Assembly: GCA_902775605.1 (NCBI GenBank)
Contig: CACYNE010000006.1
Location: 1 to 64,000 of the forward strand
Source of the DNA: an uncultured Prevotellaceae bacterium
Lineage (GTDB): Bacteria; Bacteroidota; Bacteroidia; Bacteroidales; Bacteroidaceae
DNA: 64,000 nt
Reading direction: 5' to 3'
Shown here: piece by piece, positions 17,102 to 26,970 of the stretch
How the letters are laid out: every line of letters begins with the position of its first letter
Position numbering within the stretch: the first letter of the stretch is position 1
Program-made: the position numbers and the translations under genes
Notes under the pieces: generated by a model
The model's input: only the letters and a program-made list of their open reading frames with translations
What the model was told of the DNA's origin: nothing
The model's database searches: none

Positions 17102-18484
17102 CTATTTACACAACTTGCACCCTGAGCATTTATTAAGCTCACCACGGAATCGCTTCTCCACGAGGTAGTGAAGGCGGTCGCGGAGGGGCTCAAGTTGCAT
17201 CTTGTCAATAACTTCGTTGATAAACGCATTCTGAAGAAGAAGCTTGGCCTCTGGCAAAGAGATGCCTCGCTGACGCATATAGAAGAGGGCGGCATCGTTG
17301 AGCTGACCAACGGTAGAGCCGTGGGCACACTTCACATCATCAGCATAGATCTCGAGCATGGGCTGGGTGTACATGCGAGCCTCCTTAGTGGCCGTGAGGT
17401 TCTGATTGGTCATCTGTGAAGTGGTCTTCTGCGCACCATGCTCCACAAGGACACGACCAGCGAAAGCACCTACGGCTTTGTCGTCGAGCACATACTTATA
17501 TAGCTCGTTTGAGTTGCAGTGAGGCACCTTATGCGTAATCAGTGTGTTGTTGTCCACATGCTGCTGTTTGTCAGCGATAACACAGCCATAGCACTGACAC
17601 TCGGCACCCTCGCCACTGAAGGTAAGGTCAAGACGGTTACGCGTCGTGCCGTTATGCAGGGTGATGACATTGTGGTTCACGCGACTGTTGGCCTGCTGGT
17701 CGATATACACGTTGCTCACGCGTACATTCTTATGATGGGTCTCCTCAAGGCAGTAGAGATCCAGCGACGCATTCTCGCCCACAAAGCACTCGATGACCTG
17801 CGTGGCCAGGAAGTTCTTATCGTCGGCAGCATGGTCGCAGAACAGCATCTTTATTTCCGCTCCCTCTTCTAGAACGATGAGCACACGACGATTCACCATC
17901 AAATCAACATCACTACGCAGGATGTTTATTACTTGAATAGCGCGGTCAACCTTCACATTCTTAGACACATAGACAAAGAGACCGTCCTGCGCCAGCATGG
18001 TGTTCAGGTCGGTAGCAGCGTCATTCGCCTTACCTGCCAGTTTGTTGTAGAGGTGAGAGGTAAGAGGGGAGAAATGAGAGGATAGTTCTTTCAGCGAGCC
18101 GATAATTACGCCCTCAGGCAGATGTGGATTAGCCGTAGCTATTCTCTTGCCCCCTGCACCTTGCTCCTTACCCCTATAAAACATATCGTTCACCACGAAG
18201 TAAAGGCTCGTTGAGAGGTTGGGCACATCGCAACGGAAGGCCTCGTAGGGGTCCACGGGGATAGTCAGGCGATTCAGATTCAAACCATAGTTAGGTTCGA
18301 AGAGCTTCTGCATATCGGTGTACTTATAGCGCTCCACCTTTTTACTGGGGAAGCCAGTAGCAGCAAAGCGTTCGAAGGCCTCATCGCGCACAGCATTCAT
18401 CACGTCAGACGAATGCTCACATATCATCTCACGAGCCTGCTTATAAAGATCTATGTATTGCTGTTCAGAAGCAGAAGTAATCAT
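17102..18484 (-). CDS. sufD: SUF scaffold subunit SufD
   Basis: The 460-residue protein has the SufB/SufD core: FVYVSKNVKVDRAIQVI, then NHNVITLHNGTTRNRLDLTF and the C-terminal VKCAHGSTVGQL followed by LFYMRQRGIS. It forms the SufBC2D scaffold for iron-sulfur assembly. It is the last gene of the operon. Two stretches (coding bases 18047-18081 and 18140-18174) are made of five degenerate heptamers each. They encode residues such as GKEQGAGGK and SHFSPLTSHLYN, which look inserted relative to ordinary SufD. A third heptamer array precedes the ATG at 18484, which I prefer to the TTG at 18493. Confidence 0.95.
   Translation of the reverse strand: MITSASEQQYIDLYKQAREMICEHSSDVMNAVRDEAFERFAATGFPSKKVERYKYTDMQKLFEPNYGLNLNRLTIPVDPYEAFRCDVPNLSTSLYFVVNDMFYRGKEQGAGGKRIATANPHLPEGVIIGSLKELSSHFSPLTSHLYNKLAGKANDAATDLNTMLAQDGLFVYVSKNVKVDRAIQVINILRSDVDLMVNRRVLIVLEEGAEIKMLFCDHAADDKNFLATQVIECFVGENASLDLYCLEETHHKNVRVSNVYIDQQANSRVNHNVITLHNGTTRNRLDLTFSGEGAECQCYGCVIADKQQHVDNNTLITHKVPHCNSNELYKYVLDDKAVGAFAGRVLVEHGAQKTTSQMTNQNLTATKEARMYTQPMLEIYADDVKCAHGSTVGQLNDAALFYMRQRGISLPEAKLLLQNAFINEVIDKMQLEPLRDRLHYLVEKRFRGELNKCSGCKLCK
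18047..18081 (-). repeat. Five-copy heptamer array inside sufD (A)
   Basis: On the plus strand the 35 bases divide into GTAGAGG, TGAGAGG, TAAGAGG, GGAGAAA and TGAGAGG. The reading frame stays open through it. Confidence 0.7.
18140..18174 (-). repeat. Five-copy heptamer array inside sufD (B)
   Basis: On the plus strand the 35 bases divide into TATTCTC, TTGCCCC, CTGCACC, TTGCTCC and TTACCCC. The consensus differs from array A, but period and copy number are the same. Confidence 0.7.
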
Positions 18485-18524
18485 AATTCTCAATTTTCAA
18501 TTTTCAATTCTCAATTCTCAATTT
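18485..18524 (-). repeat. Heptamer array before the sufD start
   Basis: The units AATTCTC, AATTTTC, AATTTTC, AATTCTC and AATTCTC plus a partial unit fill the gap between the sufC stop and the sufD ATG. On the mRNA this is a run of ATTGARA units where a ribosome binding site would sit. Confidence 0.8.
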
Positions 18525-18527
18525 AGA

Positions 18528-19283
18528 TTACTCTTCTCCGATTTCTTCCTTAATCCAATCGTAGCCGTGCTCCTGAATCTGGACAGCCAGTTCAGGACCT
18601 CCAGTCTTGACGATGCGACCCTTGTAGAGCACATGCACAAACTGAGGCTTGATCATCTCGAGCAAGCGGTCATAGTGGGTGATAACAATGCACGACGTCT
18701 CTGGTGTCTGCAGCTTATTCACACCCTCGGCCACGATACGCATGGCATCGACGTCAAGACCAGAGTCGGTCTCATCAAGGATGCTCAACTTCGGTTCGAG
18801 CATTGCCATCTGGAATATCTCGTTGCGCTTCTTCTCACCGCCACTGAAGCCCTCGTTGACAGAGCGGTTAGCCAACTTCGAGTCAAACTCAACAATTTTG
18901 CGCTTCTCACGCTGCAGCTTCAAGAACTCGGCAGCATTCATGGGCTCCAGACCCTGATACTTACGTTTCTCGTTAATGGCAGCCTTCATGAAGTTGGTCA
19001 TCGACACGCCTGGAATCTCCACAGGATACTGAAACGAGAGGAAGAGTCCCTCGTGGGCTCTGTCCTCTGGCTTCATCTCCAGCAGATTCTTTCCATTAAA
19101 GTAAGCCTCGCCCTCAGTGACCTCATAGAGCGGGTTACCCACGAGCACAGCGCTCAGGGTTGACTTACCAGAGCCGTTAGGTCCCATAATGGCATGCGTC
19201 TCGCCATCATTTATGACAAGGTCGATGCCTTTTAATATCTCTTTATCGCCAATCTTGGCATGTAAGTTCTTTACTTCTAACAT
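18528..19283 (-). CDS. sufC: SUF ATPase SufC
   Basis: The 251-residue ABC-type ATPase has Walker A GPNGSGKST (about residues 34-42), the signature FSGGEKKRNEI and the Walker B segment LSILDETDSGLDVDAM. The DETDSGLD form is characteristic of SufC. It drives the SufBC2D scaffold. In this operon it is separated from sufB by a permease gene and is followed by sufD. Confidence 0.96.
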   Translation of the reverse strand: MLEVKNLHAKIGDKEILKGIDLVINDGETHAIMGPNGSGKSTLSAVLVGNPLYEVTEGEAYFNGKNLLEMKPEDRAHEGLFLSFQYPVEIPGVSMTNFMKAAINEKRKYQGLEPMNAAEFLKLQREKRKIVEFDSKLANRSVNEGFSGGEKKRNEIFQMAMLEPKLSILDETDSGLDVDAMRIVAEGVNKLQTPETSCIVITHYDRLLEMIKPQFVHVLYKGRIVKTGGPELAVQIQEHGYDWIKEEIGEE

Positions 19284-19304
19284 AAGTTTTCTTTTCGCTT
19301 CAAA

Positions 19305-20612
19305 CTATAGGAATGCGTAACGGCAAATGAACAGAACGGCCAAAAGGATGGTTGCCCAGTTCATGTTATTACGTTCGTCCTGGTCTTTGAATGTACCTGA
19401 CAACAGATGGATCAGCACATAAGAAATGACACCCATGAGGATACCATCGGATATGCTATAGGTAAGTGGCATCAGCACAATACATACAAAACATGGAATA
19501 GCCGTTACATAATTAGAGAAATCTACCTTGCGAATGTCATGCATCATCATGACACCCACCAGAATCAGTGCCGCAGCGGTGGCCTGTGCAGGAATAGCAA
19601 GGAACAGAGGTGCAAAGAGCAGTGCCACAGCAAAGCAAATGGCAGTGGTAAGACTGGTCAAGCCGGAACGTCCGCCAGCATTTACACCAGAAGCACTCTC
19701 AACATACGTCGTTACGGTTGACGTGCCCAGCATGGCTCCTACGGTTGTGCCAATGGCATCAGCCATAAAGGCCTGATTCAGGTTCTTCACATTGCCGTTA
19801 TCATCAACCATACCTGCACGGTTTGACACACCAATCAGGGTACCGATGGTATCAAACATATCGATAAACAGGAAGGTGAGCACCACAACAACCATATCTA
19901 CCGTAAATATATTGTGCCACTCAAACTGCATGAAGATAGGACTGATAGACGGTGGCGTTGACATGATACCAGAATAATTAGTAACGCCCAAGGGAATACC
20001 TACGATGGTGGTCACCAAGATACCGATGAGCAATGCTCCAGTAACATTCCTTACCAAGAGTACTGCCGTCAGCAAAATGCCAAACACGCTCAACAATACT
20101 GCAGGATCGTGCAGATTACCCATTGTGATGAACGTAGCCTCCGACGAGGTAACAATACCAGCGCCCTTCAGTCCCACAAAGGCGATAAAGAGTCCGATGC
20201 CAGGACTAATGGCTCGACGGAGAATCAAAGGAATGGCATTGACGATATGCTTGCGCAGGCCAGTAACAGTCAGAAGAATGAAGATGAGTCCTTCAATCAT
20301 GACTGCGGTAAGCGCAAACTGCCACGAATAGCCCATCGTGAGAACAACGGTGAATGCGAAGAATGCATTCAGTCCCATACCAGGGGCCAAGGCAAAAGGC
20401 AACTTAGCATAGATAGCCATCACCAAGGTGGCTACTACAGCCGAGATACACGTTGTGGTAAACACGGCACCGGCATCCATTCCTGTTGCTGAGAGGATGC
20501 TGGGATTGACAGCTAAGATATAAGCCATCGTCAAGAAAGTGGTAATGCCACCAATTACCTCCTTGCGCAAAGTCATCTTGGAGGAATCAAATCCAAATAA
20601 TTTCTCTAACAT
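19305..20612 (-). CDS. NCS2-family purine permease
   Basis: The 435-residue membrane protein has about 12 to 14 hydrophobic segments. It carries the AzgA/PbuG-type signatures GGITTFLTMAYILAVNP near the N-terminus, LAPGMGLNAFFAFTVV, and DMFDTIGTLIGVSNRAG in the middle. The family imports adenine, guanine or hypoxanthine with protons. It lies between sufB (12 bases) and sufC (21 bases) on the same strand, so it must be cotranscribed with iron-sulfur assembly genes. That position is unusual. Confidence 0.9.
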   Translation of the reverse strand: MLEKLFGFDSSKMTLRKEVIGGITTFLTMAYILAVNPSILSATGMDAGAVFTTTCISAVVATLVMAIYAKLPFALAPGMGLNAFFAFTVVLTMGYSWQFALTAVMIEGLIFILLTVTGLRKHIVNAIPLILRRAISPGIGLFIAFVGLKGAGIVTSSEATFITMGNLHDPAVLLSVFGILLTAVLLVRNVTGALLIGILVTTIVGIPLGVTNYSGIMSTPPSISPIFMQFEWHNIFTVDMVVVVLTFLFIDMFDTIGTLIGVSNRAGMVDDNGNVKNLNQAFMADAIGTTVGAMLGTSTVTTYVESASGVNAGGRSGLTSLTTAICFAVALLFAPLFLAIPAQATAAALILVGVMMMHDIRKVDFSNYVTAIPCFVCIVLMPLTYSISDGILMGVISYVLIHLLSGTFKDQDERNNMNWATILLAVLFICRYAFL

Positions 20613-20624
20613 ATTCTTTAGTTT

Positions 20625-22070
20625 TTATCCTACAGTTCCTTCTAATGATACTGATAATAGCTTCTGAGCCTCAACGGCAAACTCCATGGGCAACTTCTGA
20701 AGCACTTCCTTGGCATACCCATTGACGATGAGTCCTACAGCCTGCTCTGTGGGGATGCCACGCTGGTTACAATAGAACAGCTGGTCTTCGCTGATTTTCG
20801 AAGTCGTAGCCTCGTGCTCGAAGATGGCCGTATCGTTGTGAACATCCATATAGGGGAAGGTATGGGCACCACAGTCCGAACCCAACAGAAGCGAGTCGCA
20901 CGAAGAGTAGTTGCGGGCATTGTCTGCCGTGGCAGCAGCACGCACCAATCCACGATACGAGTTCTGTGAGTGACCTGCCGAAATACCCTTCGAGATAATC
21001 GTTGACTTGGTGTTCTTGCCCAAGTGAATCATCTTGGTACCTGTATCGGCCTCCTGATAGTTGTTGGTAACTGCAACTGAATAGAACTCAGCCACACTAT
21101 TGTCGCCACGCAGGATGCACGAGGGGTACTTCCATGTAATGGCCGAACCCGTCTCCACCTGTGTCCATGACAGCTTAGAGTCTACACCACGCAGGTCGCC
21201 ACGCTTCGTCACCAGATTCAGCACGCCACCCTTGCCGTTCTCGTCGCCAGGATACCAGTTCTGTACGGTAGAGTATTTCACCTCTGCCCTATCCATCACG
21301 ATAATCTCGACAATGGCTGCATGCAACTGGTTCTCATCGCGCATCGGAGCCGTACAGCCTTCAAGATAGCTGACGTACGAGTCGTCATCAGCCACGATGA
21401 GTGTACGCTCAAACTGACCCGTATTACGAGCATTGATACGGAAATACGAGCTGAGCTCCATAGGACAACGCACACCCTTGGGGATATAGACAAACGAGCC
21501 ATCGCTGAACACAGCCGAGTTGAGTGCCGCAAAGAAGTTATCCTTATAGGGCACCACCGTTCCCAGATACTGGCGCACCAGGTCGCCATGCTCCTTGATA
21601 GCCTCGCCAATGGAGCAGAAGATGACGCCCTTTTCACGGAGTTTCTCCTTGAAGGTGGTTTTCACGCTCACAGAGTCCATGATAGCATCGACAGCGGTAT
21701 TGCCAGAAAGAGCCAGACGCTCCTCCAAGGGAATACCTAACTTGTCAAAGGTCTTCTCAAGTTCCGGATCGATCTTACCATCGCCCTCAGGCTTCTTCGC
21801 CAGCGGGTCGGCATAATACGAGATTCCCTGATAATCAATCTCCGGCACATGCACATGTCCCCATGTGGGTTCCGTCTGTTCCTTCCAGTAACGGAACGCC
21901 TTTAAGCGGAACTCGAGCATCCACTCAGGCTCCCCCTTCTTAGCAGAGATGAGCCGAACGATATCCTCGTTCAGCCCTTTCTCAATGATTTCTGTATGTA
22001 CATCCGTGGTGAAGCCGAACTCATACTTCTGTTCGGCCACCTGACGGACAAATTGATTCTTTTCTTCCAT
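20625..22070 (-). CDS. sufB: SUF scaffold subunit SufB
   Basis: The 481-residue protein has the SufB features [28 protein letters not shown] and [10 protein letters not shown]. The C-terminal [10 protein letters not shown] is followed by [17 protein letters not shown]. It carries the nascent iron-sulfur cluster in the SufBC2D complex. Its ATG overlaps the infB stop (TAATG), so its translation is coupled to that of initiation factor 2. Confidence 0.96.
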   Translation of the reverse strand: MEEKNQFVRQVAEQKYEFGFTTDVHTEIIEKGLNEDIVRLISAKKGEPEWMLEFRLKAFRYWKEQTEPTWGHVHVPEIDYQGISYYADPLAKKPEGDGKIDPELEKTFDKLGIPLEERLALSGNTAVDAIMDSVSVKTTFKEKLREKGVIFCSIGEAIKEHGDLVRQYLGTVVPYKDNFFAALNSAVFSDGSFVYIPKGVRCPMELSSYFRINARNTGQFERTLIVADDDSYVSYLEGCTAPMRDENQLHAAIVEIIVMDRAEVKYSTVQNWYPGDENGKGGVLNLVTKRGDLRGVDSKLSWTQVETGSAITWKYPSCILRGDNSVAEFYSVAVTNNYQEADTGTKMIHLGKNTKSTIISKGISAGHSQNSYRGLVRAAATADNARNYSSCDSLLLGSDCGAHTFPYMDVHNDTAIFEHEATTSKISEDQLFYCNQRGIPTEQAVGLIVNGYAKEVLQKLPMEFAVEAQKLLSVSLEGTVG

Positions 22071-24982
22071 TAAAGTTTCTGTTCCACCTCAATCTCAGTG
22101 AACGTCTCAATCATATCGCCCACCTGGATATCGTTGAAGTTAACCAGTGAGATACCGCACTCAAGACCAGTGGCCACCTCCTTGGCGTCATCCTTATAAC
22201 GCTTCAGGGCATCGATATTGGCAGTGTGAACCACAATACCATCGCGGATGACGCGAGCCTTGTCCTTGTTGTGCACCTTGCCTTCGGTCACCAGACCACC
22301 GGCAACGGTTCCCACCTTCGAGATCTTGAACACCTGCTTCACCTCAATCATACCAGAGACAATCTCCTTCTTCACCTTATCCAGCATACCCTGCATGGTT
22401 GACCTCACATCGTCAATGGCGTCGTAGATGATTGAGTAGGTATTAATCTCCACGCCCTCACGCTCGGCCAAGCGACGTGCCTCACCAGAAGGACGCACCT
22501 GGAAGCCAACGATGATGGCCTGAGAAGCAGAAGCAAGCATGACGTCGTTCTCTGAGATCTGACCTACAGCCTTAGAGATAACGTTAACCTGCACCTTTTC
22601 GGTAGAGAGCTTAATGAACGAGTCAGACAGAGCCTCGATAGAACCGTCGGTATCACCCTTCACGATGATGTTCAACTCATGGAACTCACCCAAGGCAATA
22701 CGGTGTGACAGCTCGTCGAGACCAAGCTTCGTGGTAGTACGCAACGACTGTTCGCGCTGCAACTGCACACGCTTGTTGGCAATATCGCGAGCCTCCTGCT
22801 CAGTATCCATCACATGGAACGAGTCACCTGCAGTAGGAGCACCATTCAGACCCAGGATGATAGCAGGCTCGGCAGGACCAGCCTTCTCAATACGCTGGTT
22901 ACGCTCGTTGAACATAGCCTTCACCTTACCCCAGGCAGTACCTGCGATTACAACGTCACCCACCTTCAGTGTACCATTAGAAACGAGGACGGTAGAGACA
23001 TAGCCACGACCCTTGTCTAGAGAAGACTCGATGATTGAACCAGTAGCCTTGCGGTTAGGATTAGCTTTCAAGTCGAGCATCTCGGCCTCGAGCAGCACCT
23101 TCTCCAACAGTTCATAGACACCAACGCCCTTCTTGGCACTGATCTCCTGACACTGGTACTTACCACCCCACTCCTCAACGAGCAGGTTCATGTTGGCCAA
23201 GTCCTCACGAATCTTATCGGGGTTAGCACCGGGCTTATCAATCTTGTTGATAGCAAACACCATCGGCACATTGGCTGCCTGAGCATGAGCGATAGCCTCC
23301 TTGGTAGTAGGCATCACTGAGTCATCGGCAGCGACGATGATGATAGCAATATCGGTTACCTGAGCACCACGGGCACGCATAGCCGTGAAGGCCTCGTGAC
23401 CAGGAGTATCGAGGAAGGTGATGCTATGACCATCCTTCAACTTCACGTTATAGGCACCGATGTGCTGGGTGATACCACCGGCCTCACCGGCAATCACGTT
23501 AGTATTGCGGATATGGTCGAGCAGCGAGGTCTTACCATGGTCAACGTGACCCATCACAGTCACGATAGGAGCACGAGAAATCAGATCGTTCTCATCGTCC
23601 ACCTCCTCTGTAATGGCCTCCTGCACCTCTGCACTGACATATTCTGTTGTAAAGCCAAACTCCTCAGCAACGAGGTTGATGGTCTCAGCGTTCAGACGCT
23701 GGTTGATAGACACCATGATACCCACTGACATACAGGTACCGATGACCTTCACCACGGGAACGTCCATCATTGTAGCCAACTCAGACACGGTCACGAACTC
23801 GGTGAGCTTCAGTACCTTGCTCTGTGCTGCCTCGGCTGCCATCTCCTCACTCATACGCTCCTGAACAGCATCGCGCTTCTCCTTACGGTACTTAGCGCCC
23901 TTCTTGTTCTGAGAGGTCTTTGAGGTCAGACGAGCCAGGGTCTCCTTCACCTGACGTGCCACATCCTCTTCGTTAGCCTCCAGGGGACGAGGCTGGAAGT
24001 TCTTATTCTTGTTCTTCTTGCCGCCCTGCTGGTTGTTGTTATTATCTTGGAAGTTCTGGTTTCCACCCTTGTTCTTCTTTTTACCACCGCCCTGCTGCTG
24101 TTGCTGCTGTTTAGCGGCCTCTTCGATATCCACCTTACCAGAACGGATGCGCTCGCGCTTACGCTTCTCACCATTCTGAGCGTTGTTGGCACCACCATGC
24201 ATCTGGGCTGCCTTTTCCTCACGCTGCTTGCGCTTCTCCTCCTTGGTCTTCTTCTTAGGACGAGTGCTCTGGTTCAGTGCAGACAGGTCAATCTTACCCA
24301 GCACATTCACCTTGGGAGCCAACTTTGCCTCACTCTTCAGGGTGAAGATCTCCTTCTCCTCTGTAGCAGGAACTGCTGGCTGAGCGGCTTTGGGTTCCTC
24401 AGGCTGAGCAGGTGTCTCCACCGTTTCTTCCTTCTCTTCCTTCACCTCTACCTTCTCCACAACGGGTTCGGGCTTAGGCTCTGGCTTAGGTGTCTCAACC
24501 ACTTTTACCTCCTCCTTCTTGGGTTCCTCTGCCACTACGGGCTTTGGTTCGGGCTTAGGCTCTGGTTTGGGTTCCTCCTTCACCGGGCTCTCGGCAGCGG
24601 GCTCCGGCTTCACTTCCTTAGCAGGCTCTGGTTGCTGCACAGCCTTTGGCTTGTTCAAAGCGTCCAGGTCAATCTTACCCAGAGGCTTGAACTGCTGACG
24701 CGGCTGCTCCACAACGACCTCCTCGACTTCGGACTTGACAGGTTGTTTCTCAGGCTTCTTCTCTTTCTTCTTATTGATGAAGAGTTTCTCTGCCTGCGTC
24801 TTCACAGCCTTATCACCACTAAAAGCCTGCACCAGTGCCTCATACTGTTCGTCAGAGATCTTGGTGTTTGTGGTGGCGTCGTCGCGAATCTCGCCCAGAC
24901 TACTCTTTTTCTTCAGGAAATCAACTGCCGTTTGAAGTCCTATATTCAGTTCTGTTAAAACTTTATTTAATCGTACGCCCAT
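22070..24982 (-). CDS. infB: Translation initiation factor IF-2
   Basis: The 970-residue protein has an N-terminal IF2_N segment and a long Pro/Glu/Lys-rich linker (about residues 70-210). A Gln/Asn/Lys-rich stretch runs to about 340, followed by a second IF2_N region. The GTPase domain has G1 GHVDHGKTS at about 478, DTPGHEAF and NKIDKP. The motif LGKID.xALN occurs twice, near residues 101 and 228. It places initiator tRNA on the 30S subunit. It is cotranscribed with rimP and nusA upstream and the suf genes downstream. Confidence 0.97.
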   Translation of the reverse strand: MGVRLNKVLTELNIGLQTAVDFLKKKSSLGEIRDDATTNTKISDEQYEALVQAFSGDKAVKTQAEKLFINKKKEKKPEKQPVKSEVEEVVVEQPRQQFKPLGKIDLDALNKPKAVQQPEPAKEVKPEPAAESPVKEEPKPEPKPEPKPVVAEEPKKEEVKVVETPKPEPKPEPVVEKVEVKEEKEETVETPAQPEEPKAAQPAVPATEEKEIFTLKSEAKLAPKVNVLGKIDLSALNQSTRPKKKTKEEKRKQREEKAAQMHGGANNAQNGEKRKRERIRSGKVDIEEAAKQQQQQQGGGKKKNKGGNQNFQDNNNNQQGGKKNKNKNFQPRPLEANEEDVARQVKETLARLTSKTSQNKKGAKYRKEKRDAVQERMSEEMAAEAAQSKVLKLTEFVTVSELATMMDVPVVKVIGTCMSVGIMVSINQRLNAETINLVAEEFGFTTEYVSAEVQEAITEEVDDENDLISRAPIVTVMGHVDHGKTSLLDHIRNTNVIAGEAGGITQHIGAYNVKLKDGHSITFLDTPGHEAFTAMRARGAQVTDIAIIIVAADDSVMPTTKEAIAHAQAANVPMVFAINKIDKPGANPDKIREDLANMNLLVEEWGGKYQCQEISAKKGVGVYELLEKVLLEAEMLDLKANPNRKATGSIIESSLDKGRGYVSTVLVSNGTLKVGDVVIAGTAWGKVKAMFNERNQRIEKAGPAEPAIILGLNGAPTAGDSFHVMDTEQEARDIANKRVQLQREQSLRTTTKLGLDELSHRIALGEFHELNIIVKGDTDGSIEALSDSFIKLSTEKVQVNVISKAVGQISENDVMLASASQAIIVGFQVRPSGEARRLAEREGVEINTYSIIYDAIDDVRSTMQGMLDKVKKEIVSGMIEVKQVFKISKVGTVAGGLVTEGKVHNKDKARVIRDGIVVHTANIDALKRYKDDAKEVATGLECGISLVNFNDIQVGDMIETFTEIEVEQKL

Positions 24983-25017
24983 TAAATCTACTTTTTTACT
25001 TTTTTTACCTTTAAAAT

Positions 25018-26277
25018 TTATTCAAACTCCGCACGGAGCACTTCCAGCAGATGATCGACTGTCTCTTCCTCGAGGTCGGCCTTCTCGATGAGCAACTCAC
25101 GAGGAGCATTGAGCACCTCCTTAGCGGTGTCATAACCCAGAGCCTTGATGGCATCGATGACCCACTGATCTACCTCATCGGCAAACTCGTCGAGGTAGAT
25201 ATCCTCATCGGTCTCACCCTCGTTAACCACACGGAATACGTCGATAGTGTGTTCTGTCAGCATAGAAGCCAACTTGATGTTCATACCACCCTTACCGATA
25301 GCCAGTGAAACCTCCTCGGGCTGCAGGTAAACCTCGGCCTTATGGTTCTCTTCGTCGAGAGTGATGCTGGTAACCTTGGCAGGTGACAACGCACGCTGGA
25401 TGAACAGCTGTACGTTGCTGGTATAGTTAATCACGTCGATGTTCTCGTTGCAGAGTTCACGAACGATGCCGTGCACACGGCTACCCTTCACACCCACGCA
25501 AGCACCTACGGGATCAATACGGTCGTCGAAACTCTCTACGGCCACCTTGGCGCGCTCACCCGGCATACGGGCCACTCTACGGATGGCAATAAGACCATCA
25601 GCAATCTCAGGCACCTCAGCCTCAAGCAGACGCTTCAGGAACTCAGGACTGGTACGGCTCAGCATGATGCGTGGGTTGTTGTTTTCGTTGTTCACTTCCT
25701 TCACCACGGCACGTACGGTCTCGCCCTTGTGGTAGTTGTCAGCGGGAATCTGGTCACCCTTCAGCAGGTGGAGCTCGTTACCCTCATCGTCCATGAGAAG
25801 CACCTCACGCTTCCACATCTGGTAAACCTCACCACTCACGATGGTGCCCACCTTATCCTTGTACTTCTGATAGAGGGCATCGTGATCCAGCTCCAGAATC
25901 TTTGAAGCCAGGGTCTGACGCAGGTTCAGGATGGCACGACGACCAAATTTGGTGAAGTCAACAGCCTCACTCACTTCCTCACCCACCTCATAGTCGGGCT
26001 CAATCTTCTGGGCATCAGTCAGAGAAATCTCCTTGTTCTCATCCTGCACCTCGCCATCAGCCACCACCACACGGTTACGGTGAATCTCGAAGTCACCCTT
26101 GTCAGGGTTTACAATCACGTCGAAGTTCTCATCAGAGCCAAACATCTTGGCCAGCACATTGCGGAAACTCTCCTCGAGCACGCTTACCAATGTAGTACGG
26201 TCAATGTTCTTTGTCTCCTTAAACTCCTGAAAGGTCTCAAACATGCTGGGACCTGCCATTTCTTTCTTTGTTGCCAT
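25018..26277 (-). CDS. nusA: Transcription termination/antitermination factor NusA
   Basis: The 419-residue protein has the N-terminal RNA-polymerase-binding domain ([17 protein letters not shown]), an S1 domain ([11 protein letters not shown]), and KH domains ([19 protein letters not shown] and [17 protein letters not shown]). A short acidic C-terminus has helix-hairpin-helix character. It controls pausing, termination and antitermination. It is the second gene of the operon, 26 bases after rimP. Confidence 0.97.
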   Translation of the reverse strand: MATKKEMAGPSMFETFQEFKETKNIDRTTLVSVLEESFRNVLAKMFGSDENFDVIVNPDKGDFEIHRNRVVVADGEVQDENKEISLTDAQKIEPDYEVGEEVSEAVDFTKFGRRAILNLRQTLASKILELDHDALYQKYKDKVGTIVSGEVYQMWKREVLLMDDEGNELHLLKGDQIPADNYHKGETVRAVVKEVNNENNNPRIMLSRTSPEFLKRLLEAEVPEIADGLIAIRRVARMPGERAKVAVESFDDRIDPVGACVGVKGSRVHGIVRELCNENIDVINYTSNVQLFIQRALSPAKVTSITLDEENHKAEVYLQPEEVSLAIGKGGMNIKLASMLTEHTIDVFRVVNEGETDEDIYLDEFADEVDQWVIDAIKALGYDTAKEVLNAPRELLIEKADLEEETVDHLLEVLRAEFE

Positions 26278-26303
26278 TTGATATCTTTTTTATTTTTTCT
26301 TTT

Positions 26304-26774
26304 TTACTTAAATGTCAGGAGGTACTTGGTTGACTTCACCTCATCCATTGAGAAGGTCTTGTCAACATCCACCTTCACAGGGCGCTTCTTACCCTCAGGA
26401 ATCTGCTTCTCCTGAGTGGTTATCACAAAATTGCGACCATCTACGCTCTTCAGCACACCAACAAGCTTCTTGCCAGTGGCATCAATCACCTCCACATCGT
26501 CACCCACATGGTTGACATACTGCTGTGCCACCTTGAAAGGCTGTCCCAAGCCGGCAGAGCCTACCTCCAATTCATAATCACCCAGCTCTTCGCCCAGTTT
26601 CTCCTGCAAGAAACGACTCAGCTCGGCGCAATCCTCAATCCACACGCCATCGGCATGGTCAATCTCAATCACAATGCGGTCATCACCGCCTTCCATCTGA
26701 ATGTCTACCAAAAAGTAGTCGCCCTTTGCGATCCACTCTTCAACTAATGTCTTTAATGTTTCCTTCGTTATCAT
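26304..26774 (-). CDS. rimP: Ribosome maturation factor RimP
   Basis: The 156-residue protein shows the RimP pattern: FLVDIQMEGGDDRIVIEIDH, then DCAELSRFLQEKL, YELEVGSAGLGQPFKVAQQY and a C-terminal SH3-like part containing LVGVLKSVDGRNF. It acts in 30S subunit assembly. It opens the operon rimP-nusA-infB-sufB-permease-sufC-sufD. Its mRNA leader contains a 10-bp hairpin. Confidence 0.93.
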   Translation of the reverse strand: MITKETLKTLVEEWIAKGDYFLVDIQMEGGDDRIVIEIDHADGVWIEDCAELSRFLQEKLGEELGDYELEVGSAGLGQPFKVAQQYVNHVGDDVEVIDATGKKLVGVLKSVDGRNFVITTQEKQIPEGKKRPVKVDVDKTFSMDEVKSTKYLLTFK

Positions 26775-26796
26775 TCTAACGTGTTTTAATAACAGA

Positions 26797-26824
26797 AATG
26801 AGAGACCCTTTCGAGTCTCTCATT
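26797..26824 (-). other. Hairpin in the rimP leader
   Basis: AATGAGAGAC pairs with GTCTCTCATT around an 8-base loop, between the -7 box at 26839-26846 and the ATG at 26774. It would lie about 10 bases into the transcript. No clear T-run follows, so it is not an obvious terminator. Confidence 0.6.
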
Positions 26825-26838
26825 CCACTGAACGGCTG

Positions 26839-26846
26839 CAAAGGTA
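26839..26846 (-). promoter_or_regulatory. -7 box of the rimP-nusA-infB-suf operon
   Basis: TACCTTTG, followed by C, on the minus strand, 65 bases before rimP. It is the only clear -7 box I saw for the seven-gene operon. Confidence 0.7.
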
Positions 26847-26930
26847 CTAATAATCTGCGAACTATGCAAATATTTGACTTACTATTTTGACTTTTTGACC
26901 AAAAAGCATGGATAATCCGATTTTTCTAAC

Positions 26931-26938
26931 TACCTTTG
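26931..26938 (+). promoter_or_regulatory. -7 box of the GH51 gene
   Basis: TACCTTTG, followed by CA, 33 bases before the ATG at 26971. No good -33 element was seen. Confidence 0.65.
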
Positions 26939-26970
26939 CATCAATTTATTTCCAATAAACTAAAAAGACA

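Noticed and set aside
24047-24958. Plus-strand Leu-rich ORF opposite infB
   Set aside because: It is the complement of the Pro/Glu/Lys-rich IF-2 linker; Leu richness comes from complementing GAG and AAG codons, so it is not a membrane protein.
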